Origin: Microbacterium thalassium
GTDB lineage: Bacteria > Actinomycetota > Actinomycetes > Actinomycetales > Microbacteriaceae
DNA: 64,000 nucleotides
Assembly: GCF_014208045.1 (NCBI RefSeq)
Contig: NZ_JACHML010000001.1
Location: 1,612,001 to 1,676,000, forward strand
Reading direction: 5' to 3'
Part shown: positions 58,041 through 64,000 of the stretch, one piece after another
Layout of the letters: every line of letters begins with the position of its first letter
Numbering within the stretch: position 1 is the stretch's first letter
Translations under genes and position numbers: made by a program
Notes under the pieces: model-generated
Database searches by the model: none
What the model was told of the DNA's origin: nothing
What the model saw: only the letters and a program-made list of their open reading frames with translations

Positions 58041-58110
58041 GAGAATTCACACGACGTCCGAGGATTCGCGCCCGAATCCTCCTGCGGAACGCGGATTCTC
58101 CTGCGGAACG
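58041..58110. repeat. Short inverted and direct repeats after folD
   Basis: GAGGATTCG (58060-58068) and CGAATCCTC (58073-58081) form a 9-bp hairpin with a 4-nt loop. CTCCTGCGGAACG is repeated at 58079-58091 and 58098-58110, each preceded by a GAATC or GGATT unit. The hairpin may terminate both convergent genes. The theme recalls the GC-flanked ATTC palindromes near 25.8 and 26.9 kb but is not the same unit. Confidence 0.6.
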
Positions 58111-58117
58111 GACGCGC

Positions 58118-58666
58118 TCAGCCGTTGCCGAGCTCGTCGAGCATGCGGCGCTGCTCGTCGGTGAGCCCGTCCTGCAGTTCGCGGCGGCCCGCGGTGCTCT
58201 CGGGGGATTCGGATGCCGTGGCTGCGGCATCCGTCGTGCCCTCGCGCCCGAGCGCGCGGTCGTAGAGCCCCGCCGCGTGCCCCTCGACGCGGTCGTCGAC
58301 GACGTCGTAGATCGCCCAGCCGATGAGCAGGAAGACCGGGGGCAGGATCCAGCCCCAGAACCAGCCCCCGACGCTCACGCCCGACAGCAGCACCGTCGCG
58401 ACCCACACGAGGAACGCCACGGCGACGGCGAGCATGAACTCGACGAGCTTCTCGCCGAGCTTCGTTCGCTGGTGGGCGGACTTCGCGGCCATCGAGGCGA
58501 ACCAGCGGTGCACGAGCGGCTTGATCCAGATGACGATGGCCGTCAGCACGATCCCCGCCCACAGTGCGGACCAGCCGACGCGCGCCGGCGTGAACCACCC
58601 GATGAGCAGCAGCACCGCGATGTTGAACACCAGCAGCGACGCGAACCGGACCACCCATTTCCTCAT
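58118..58666 (-). CDS. Small membrane protein, unknown function
   Basis: Protein of 182 aa with four hydrophobic helices in two pairs (about 8-50 and 75-118), separated by a basic loop (KPLVHRWFASMAAKSAHQRTK), and a charged C-terminal tail ending RRELQDGLTDEQRRMLDELGNG. I recognise no family beyond actinobacterial small integral membrane proteins. ATG at 58666 lies 6 nt after CACAGT (leaderless pattern). Confidence 0.75.
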   Translation of the reverse strand: MRKWVVRFASLLVFNIAVLLLIGWFTPARVGWSALWAGIVLTAIVIWIKPLVHRWFASMAAKSAHQRTKLGEKLVEFMLAVAVAFLVWVATVLLSGVSVGGWFWGWILPPVFLLIGWAIYDVVDDRVEGHAAGLYDRALGREGTTDAAATASESPESTAGRRELQDGLTDEQRRMLDELGNG

Positions 58667-58691
58667 GCGACCACTGTGCCACGGCGGGCGG

Positions 58692-59489
58692 TCACGAGAC
58701 CGACACGAGACGATCCAGGTCGTCGGCCGGCAGATCGTCGGCGACCGCGGTGACCGTCATGTCGACCAGCTCGGTGCGCCCGGAGAGGATCGTGAGGAAG
58801 GCCGTGTCGGCGGCGTCGCGGCCGGTGGCGATCCGCACCAGCGTCTCGCGCGGCGCCAGCGTGGTGGCATCGACCACGCACCACGCGCCGCCGATCCACG
58901 CCTCGGCGACCGCGTGGAAGTCCATGGGGTCGAGGCCCGGGGCATACACCGACACGAGTCGTGCGGGCACGCCGGTCGCGCGCAGGAGCGCGACGCTCAG
59001 ATGCGCGAAATCGCGGCACACGCCCTTGCGGGCGAGGAGTGTGCGCTGGGCGCCGTCCGTCGGCAGGCTCGAGCCCGGCACGTACGCCAGCCGCGTGCCC
59101 ACCCAGGAGGAGACCGCCGTCAGCAGCGTCGCGTTGCCATCGAGGCCATCGAACTCGGCCGCCGCGGTGGGCGCCAGCGCATCCGACTCGGCGTACCTGC
59201 TCGGCCGGCTGTAGACGACGCGCTCCACCGGGTCGCCGGGGAGCGGGTCCGCGGCGCCGTCTATGCGTGCTTCGTACTCGACGACGAGCTCGCCGGTGCC
59301 GGGCGTCACGCGATGCAACCGCGTGCCGTGGGCGTCCTCCCACTCCTGGACCTCCAACGGGTCCCCGTCAAGAGTGACGACGAGGGACTCCTCTGCGGGC
59401 GAGTACTGCCTGGCCACGGCGACCGACAGCACCAGCTCCGCCGGCTCGAGGACGTTCAGGACGATGCGGCTCGTGACCTCTCTCTGCAT
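58692..59489 (-). CDS. Transglutaminase-like domain protein
   Basis: Protein of 265 aa. The N-terminal half is a beta-rich domain as in bacterial transglutaminase-like proteins; the core has catalytic Cys in GVCRDFAHL, His in DFHAVAEAW and Asp in CVVDATT, a complete triad. Probably a cytoplasmic cysteine protease or amidase rather than a crosslinking enzyme. Start MQREVTSRI at 59489 is preferred over the longer frame; a weak CACGCT box lies 6 nt upstream. Confidence 0.86.
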   Translation of the reverse strand: MQREVTSRIVLNVLEPAELVLSVAVARQYSPAEESLVVTLDGDPLEVQEWEDAHGTRLHRVTPGTGELVVEYEARIDGAADPLPGDPVERVVYSRPSRYAESDALAPTAAAEFDGLDGNATLLTAVSSWVGTRLAYVPGSSLPTDGAQRTLLARKGVCRDFAHLSVALLRATGVPARLVSVYAPGLDPMDFHAVAEAWIGGAWCVVDATTLAPRETLVRIATGRDAADTAFLTILSGRTELVDMTVTAVADDLPADDLDRLVSVS

Positions 59490-59608
59490 GCGGACAGCGT
59501 GACAGACCGAGGTTGCACGTCGGGGGCCCTTTCCCGCGCGGGGCGGGCGTGGTACGGCGTGTTCCACACGACCGCCGCGCGCCGGCGGCCGCGCGGCATG
59601 ATGGACGG

Positions 59609-59911
59609 ATGAAGACGATCCAGATCCGCCGCTACGTCCTCGCCCCGGGTGAGTACGACGCCTTCCTGGCGTGGTACGACCAGTGGATCCCCGGTCCGCG
59701 GGCCGCCCAGGGGTTCACGATCGAGTTCGCCTACGGCATCCGAGACACGAACCAGTTCGTGTGGGCAGTGAGCGCGCCGGTGGACGCCGACACCTTCCGC
59801 GAGATGGACGCGGGGTGGAGGGCATCGGACGCCCGCGCGGCGGCATTCGCCGGGCAGCCGGACCGGATCGTCTCGGCCGACGTGCAGCTGGTGACCGACA
59901 TCAAGACCTGA
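59609..59911 (+). CDS. NIPSNAP-like alpha/beta-barrel protein
   Basis: Small protein of 100 aa with the dimeric alpha/beta-barrel pattern: IQIRRYVLAPGEYDAFLAWY, FTIEFAYGIRDTNQFVWAV, FREMDAGWRASDARAAA. This matches NIPSNAP/Dabb-type folds, whose function is mostly unknown. ATG lies 6 nt after CATGAT and lacks a ribosome site, fitting a leaderless message. Confidence 0.75.
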   Translation: MKTIQIRRYVLAPGEYDAFLAWYDQWIPGPRAAQGFTIEFAYGIRDTNQFVWAVSAPVDADTFREMDAGWRASDARAAAFAGQPDRIVSADVQLVTDIKT

Positions 59912-60056
59912 GCCGCGGCGGGTTGGTGGCCGCCATGGACGGTCGGCTCGCGCAGATGTACGCCGTGGACAGCGCCGGGACCTGAGCGTCGAGGCATGAT
60001 GGGCGATGCCGCGTGTGGGCATCCCACGACCCGCATCCGATCTCGAGGAGTGCGCT

Positions 60057-61526
60057 GTGACCGATATCCGTGAGGACGAACTGCTCGCGAGCGTCCCGGA
60101 CGGGCTGTTCATCGGAGGCGAATGGCTCGCCGCCGAGGGCGGCCGCACCCTGGTCGTGCGCGACCCCGCGACGGGCGACGTCGTCAAGGAGATTGCCGAC
60201 GCGACACCGGCCGACGGCATGGCGGCGCTGGACGCCGCGGTCGACGCCTTCCCCACGTGGGCGGCGACGCCGGCCCGCGAGCGCGCCGAGCTGCTGCGTC
60301 GGGCCTTCGACCTGCTGATGGAGCGCAAGGAGGAGTTCGCCCTCCTGATGACGATCGAGATGGGCAAGCCTCTCGCCGAGGCCCGCGGCGAGGTCGCCTA
60401 CGGTGCCGAGTTCGTCCGCTGGTTCAGCGAGGAGGCGGCGCGCATCAGCGGCCGGTACGGGCCGAACCCCGAGGGCACCGGTCGCATGATCGTGTCGCAG
60501 CATCCGGTGGGACCGGCATTCCTCATCACTCCGTGGAACTTCCCGCTGGCGATGGCGACCCGCAAGATCGCCCCGGCGATCGCCGCCGGCTGCACGGTGG
60601 TCATCAAGCCCGCTGAGCTCACGCCGCTGACGACCCTGTACTTCGCGAAGCTGCTCGAGGACGCGGGCCTGCCCAAGGGGGTCGTCAACGTGTTCACCAC
60701 GTCCACGTCGGGCGCGGTATCGGAGCCGATCATCCGCGACCCGCGCCTGCGGAAGCTCTCGTTCACCGGATCCACGCCGGTCGGGCAGCGGCTGCTCGAG
60801 CAGGCCGCCCAGGGCGTGCTGCGCACATCGATGGAGCTGGGCGGCAACGCGCCGTTCATCGTGTTCGACGACGCCGACCTCGACAAGGCGGTCGACGGCG
60901 CGATCCTGGCGAAGTTCCGCAACATCGGCCAGGCGTGCACCGCAGCCAACCGCTTCATCGTGCACCGCGACGTCGTCGACGAGTTCGCCCGCCGCGTCAC
61001 CGACCGGGTCAAGCAGATGAAGGTCGGCCGAGGCACGGAGGACGGCGTCACGATCGGCCCGCTAATCGACGACCGTGCGGTCGCGAAGGCGGCGGCGCTG
61101 GTCGGCGATGCCGTCGAGCGGGGCGCTCAGGTGACCACGGGCGGCAGCGCGATCGAGGGGGCGGGGACGTTCTATGCGCCCACCGTGGTCGCCGACGTGC
61201 GCGAGGGCAGCGACATCCTGCGCGAGGAGATCTTCGGACCGGTGCTCGCGATCGTCCCGTTCGAGGACGAGGACGACGCCGTGCGCATCGCCAACGACAC
61301 CGAGTACGGACTGGTCTCCTACGTCTTCACCGAGAACCTCGCCCGCGGTCAGCGCATGATCGAGCGTCTCGAGACCGGCATGATGGGCCTGAACGCGGGC
61401 GTCGTCTCGAACGCGGCGGCGCCGTTCGGCGGCTGGAAGATGTCGGGCCTGGGCCGCGAAGGCGGCGCCGAGGGCATCCACGAATACCTGCAGACGAAGT
61501 ACACGCTCACGCCGAACCCGTTCTGA
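60057..61526 (+). CDS. gabD: Succinate-semialdehyde dehydrogenase (NAD(P))
   Basis: Aldehyde dehydrogenase of 489 aa. Start region FIGGEWLAAEGGRTLVVRDPATGD; catalytic Glu in MELGGNAPFIVFDDADLD and Cys in NIGQACTAANR, both typical of GabD enzymes which oxidise succinate semialdehyde to succinate. GTG 60057 has GAGGAG ahead; the in-frame ATG at 60006 would add 17 residues not seen in the family. No aminotransferase (gabT) neighbour is present. Confidence 0.93.
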   Translation: MTDIREDELLASVPDGLFIGGEWLAAEGGRTLVVRDPATGDVVKEIADATPADGMAALDAAVDAFPTWAATPARERAELLRRAFDLLMERKEEFALLMTIEMGKPLAEARGEVAYGAEFVRWFSEEAARISGRYGPNPEGTGRMIVSQHPVGPAFLITPWNFPLAMATRKIAPAIAAGCTVVIKPAELTPLTTLYFAKLLEDAGLPKGVVNVFTTSTSGAVSEPIIRDPRLRKLSFTGSTPVGQRLLEQAAQGVLRTSMELGGNAPFIVFDDADLDKAVDGAILAKFRNIGQACTAANRFIVHRDVVDEFARRVTDRVKQMKVGRGTEDGVTIGPLIDDRAVAKAAALVGDAVERGAQVTTGGSAIEGAGTFYAPTVVADVREGSDILREEIFGPVLAIVPFEDEDDAVRIANDTEYGLVSYVFTENLARGQRMIERLETGMMGLNAGVVSNAAAPFGGWKMSGLGREGGAEGIHEYLQTKYTLTPNPF

Positions 61527-61655
61527 GCGGGCTCGGCGCTCAGGCCAGGATCGAGAAGCCGAACATCCGGACGCCCCGGCCGGCACGGCGCGGCATCCTC
61601 CTCGTCATCGCCGCGGCGCCCCGACCCTGTCGGAGCCGGCGGGCAGGATGGGCCC

Positions 61656-62735
61656 ATGGACCGACGCCGGCTGCGGCACGCGCGTCTGCGCGCGCATCGA
61701 CTGAGCGCGCCGGCGGCGAGCGTCGCCGATGCGGCGCAGCGCATGCTCGCCGTGCAGGCCCAGGACTTCCGCGGCGGGCGCTGGGCCCTGGGCGTGCGCA
61801 CCCGCGGCACCGCCACCATCGCGCAGGTCGACGCGGCGTTCGATCGCGGTGACATCGTGCGATCGTGGACGATGCGGGGCACGCTCCACATCGCGCCGGC
61901 ACGCGACCTGTCGTGGATCCTGGACGTCACCGCCGAGCGGCAGTTCCGCGCGGCGGCAGCGCCCCGGCGCCGCGAGGGGATCGACGAGGACGACCTCGTG
62001 CGCGCCGAGCGCGTCGTGCGATCGGCCCTGCGCGGCGGCGGCCGGCTCACCCGCGCCGAACTGTTCGCTCTGCTGGACGGCGGGGGAGTGCCGACGCAGG
62101 GTCAGCGCGGCTACCACGTGCTCACGAGCCTGTCGCTTCGCCGCGTCGTCGTTCAGGGTCCGGTGGTCGAGCGCGGGGGTGCGCTTTCGCGCGAGCAGCA
62201 CATCGTGCTGTTCGACGACTGGACCGCGGATGCCGCCTCCCCCGACGATCCGGTCGCGGAGCTGTTCGCGCGCTACATCGCCGGACACGGCCCGGCGACC
62301 GCGGCCGATTTCGCGTGGTGGGCGGCGCTGCCGATCGGCGCGGCGCGTCAGGCCGCCGAGGCGGCCGCGGACGCCGTCGAGCAGGTCCCGGGGGAGGGCG
62401 AGCCGCGCTTCGTGTCGGCATCCGCTCCACCTCGCCGCTCCGCCGCGGCATCCCGTGTGATCGCCCTGCCGCCGTTCGACGAGTACTACCTCTCGTACGC
62501 GGATCGCACGGGCGTCTGCGACGCAGAGCTGCTCGACCGGGTCGGGCCCGGGAAGAACGGCATGGTCGCTGCCGTCCTCCTCGCCGACGGCGACGTTGTC
62601 GGCCGGTGGACGCATGCGGCCGCGCTCGCCGGTCGGCGCGACGAGCCGGCAGGCCGGCTGTTCGCGCCGGACGCCGCCACGCCGGACGAGGTCGACGCGG
62701 CGCTCGCCCGGTATCGCGCATTCGTCACCGTCTGA
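61656..62735 (+). CDS. Winged-helix DNA-binding protein, AlkZ-like (HTH_42)
   Basis: Protein of 359 aa of the HTH_42/YcaQ-AlkZ superfamily (PF06224), tandem winged helices acting as DNA glycosylases on crosslinks or alkylated bases in studied members. The motif AVQAQD, matching the catalytic QxQ/QxD signature, is near residue 33; MRGTLHIAP, FDEYYLSYADR and GMVAAVLLADGDVVGRW are further family marks. ATG is 6 nt after CAGGAT. Whether it is a true glycosylase is untested. Confidence 0.87.
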   Translation: MDRRRLRHARLRAHRLSAPAASVADAAQRMLAVQAQDFRGGRWALGVRTRGTATIAQVDAAFDRGDIVRSWTMRGTLHIAPARDLSWILDVTAERQFRAAAAPRRREGIDEDDLVRAERVVRSALRGGGRLTRAELFALLDGGGVPTQGQRGYHVLTSLSLRRVVVQGPVVERGGALSREQHIVLFDDWTADAASPDDPVAELFARYIAGHGPATAADFAWWAALPIGAARQAAEAAADAVEQVPGEGEPRFVSASAPPRRSAAASRVIALPPFDEYYLSYADRTGVCDAELLDRVGPGKNGMVAAVLLADGDVVGRWTHAAALAGRRDEPAGRLFAPDAATPDEVDAALARYRAFVTV

Positions 62736-62755
62736 CGGGCGCCGAGCCGCGCGCC

Positions 62756-64000
62756 CTACGCGTGCCGGTCGAGGAACGCGTACACGTCGTTGTCGTCCAC
62801 GCCCGGGAACGCCCCGCGCGGAAGCGGTGTGAACATCTGCATGTGCACGCGGGCGCTCGGCCACGCCTTGCCCTGCCAGCGCTCGGTGCTCTGGGCCGGT
62901 GCGCGGCGGCAGCACGACTCGTCCGGGCACGTCGAGACGGCGCGATTCTGCGTCTCGCGGCCTCGGAACCACCGCGCGTCGTCGAACGGCACACCCACGG
63001 TGATGGAGAACTCGCCGTCGGCGGTGGTGCCGGTCTGCGACGAGTCCCAGTACGTGCCGGCCGGGGTGTCGGTGTACTGGTAGTGCTCGGTCGTGCGGTT
63101 CTGCTCAGAGAACGCCTGGCGGGCCGAGAAGTTCCGGCACGCGATCTGCCCGTCGACCGCGCCGGTGACATCGATGGGCAGCGGCAGGTCGTCGTTCTCG
63201 TACACGCGGTTGATCGCTCCCGCCCCGTCGACGCGCATGAAGTGGAGGCGGATGCCGAGGTGGTGCGTCGCGAGATTGGTCAGGCGCATCCCGGCCGCCT
63301 CGTGGGTCACGCCGAATGCGTCGCGGAAGTCCTCGACCGCCAGGTCGCGTTCCTTCTTGGCCTGCTGGAGGAACGCGACCGACGCCGTCTCGGGCATCAG
63401 GCAGCACGCGGCGTAGTAGTTGATCTCGAGTCGCTGCTGCAGGAAGTCGGCGTAGTCGGTGGGCCGCCGGTGCCCGAGGAGCCGGTGGGCCATCGCCTGC
63501 AGCGCCATCGAGCGCAGGCCGTGTCCGCCCGGGATCGACGCCGGGGGCAGGTAGATGCGGCCGTTCTCGAGATCGGTGATCGACCGGGTCGAGCGCGGCA
63601 GGTCGCTGACGTAGATGAGCTCGAAGCCGAGCTGATCGGCCATGATGCTCACGGTGCGGTGGGTGAGCGCTCCCGAGACGTGCCCCGCGGCCTTGAGCTG
63701 CTTCTCGGCGAGCTTCTCGATGTCGGGCAGGTAGTTGTCGACGGCCCGCATCCGCAGGCGCAGCTCGGTGTTGGCCCGGCGCGCCTCCTCGGGCGTCGCG
63801 ATCGCCTCGCGCTCGCGGCGCTGCAGCTCGCGGTGCATGCCCAGGATCGACTCGATCGTCTCGTCGCTCATGCCCTTGGTGACCTTCACCGGCGCGATCC
63901 CGAGCTGACGGAACACCGTCGAGGACTGCGCCTTCTCGAGCTCGATCTCGAGGGCCGCGCGGCGGTTGGGGGGCTCCGACGACAGCAGCTCGGTGACCTC
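62756..64000 (-). CDS. RamB-like transcriptional regulator, 5' end missing
   Basis: C-terminal 414 residues of an XRE/ImmA-IrrE type regulator (short-chain fatty acyl transcriptional regulator, RamB in Corynebacterium, controls acetate and glyoxylate genes). The frame is open to the right edge; the N-terminal helix-turn-helix lies beyond. Visible: IrrE-like segment NYLPDIEKLAEKQLKAAG to ALQAMAHRLLGH, with EINYYAACCLMPE; then a DUF2083 region with FPLPIDVTGAV-like strand (LPLPIDVTGAVDGQIACRN) and CPDESCCRR Cys cluster. The helix of an active HExxH protease is not seen (QAMAHRLLGH). Confidence 0.85.
   Translation of the reverse strand, partial: EVTELLSSEPPNRRAALEIELEKAQSSTVFRQLGIAPVKVTKGMSDETIESILGMHRELQRREREAIATPEEARRANTELRLRMRAVDNYLPDIEKLAEKQLKAAGHVSGALTHRTVSIMADQLGFELIYVSDLPRSTRSITDLENGRIYLPPASIPGGHGLRSMALQAMAHRLLGHRRPTDYADFLQQRLEINYYAACCLMPETASVAFLQQAKKERDLAVEDFRDAFGVTHEAAGMRLTNLATHHLGIRLHFMRVDGAGAINRVYENDDLPLPIDVTGAVDGQIACRNFSARQAFSEQNRTTEHYQYTDTPAGTYWDSSQTGTTADGEFSITVGVPFDDARWFRGRETQNRAVSTCPDESCCRRAPAQSTERWQGKAWPSARVHMQMFTPLPRGAFPGVDDNDVYAFLDRHA

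Overview
The window is chromosomal DNA of a high-GC actinobacterium, most likely a Microbacteriaceae member close to Microbacterium. The evidence is the strong G/C third-position bias, the DUF6350-purN-purH order, a monomeric NADP isocitrate dehydrogenase, an F420-type deazaflavin oxidoreductase, a ZTP riboswitch ahead of glyA and folD, an ATPase-less CUT1 sugar importer and a RamB-type regulator. I saw no rRNA, tRNA, insertion sequence, prophage or CRISPR array. The genus is inferred from gene content only.

Layout. 1-4.1 kb: end of an AI-2E family transporter, a P-type ATPase with unusual membrane motifs, and a QsdR-like TetR regulator with an operator-like palindrome facing a thiolase gene. 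5.5-8.4 kb: a second TetR regulator and sucCD. 8.5-16.9 kb: a large membrane alpha/beta-hydrolase, a DDN-type oxidoreductase, DUF6350, purN, purH and a flavoprotein disulfide reductase. 17.0-19.6 kb: DUF4386 protein, quinone-type oxidoreductase and TetR regulator sharing two 13-bp palindromes. 19.7-21.7 kb: Ada/AlkA fusion and Ogt methyltransferase. 21.7-25.7 kb: a 30-codon upstream ORF and structured leader, then a heterodimeric ABC exporter. 25.7-27.4 kb: a DUF559 nuclease-like gene bracketed by palindromic repeats, and a GNAT enzyme. 27.6-31.4 kb: icd and an L,D-transpeptidase.

31.6-38.1 kb and 52.8-55.5 kb together form an amino-sugar system: ROK regulator, CUT1 importer, GlcNAc-type ROK kinase and nagB at the first locus; cytoplasmic GH20 hexosaminidase and nagA at the second. 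The ROK gene and the hexosaminidase gene each have the same operator-like motif directly upstream, suggesting one regulon for chitin-type oligosaccharide uptake and breakdown to fructose-6-phosphate.

38.2-46.2 kb: a secreted beta-helix protein, a CUT2 ABC importer with an aromatic-type aldehyde dehydrogenase, and a divergent AraC regulator. 46.2-52.4 kb: a membrane RyR-domain protein, NUDIX, GlcD-type oxidase, YrdB, and an ECF sigma factor fused to a membrane and extracellular region. 55.5-58.0 kb: ZTP riboswitch-glyA and folD. 58-64 kb: small membrane protein, transglutaminase, NIPSNAP-like protein, succinate-semialdehyde dehydrogenase, AlkZ-like winged-helix protein and a RamB-like regulator running off the end.

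Cross-cutting signals: many start codons lie 6-7 nt after a -10 box of form (T/C)AnnnT, so leaderless transcripts appear common; sucCD and icd share an identical 14-bp motif; both sugar-type ABC operons have a strong hairpin just after the binding-protein gene. All family calls come from reading the sequence; no database search was run.
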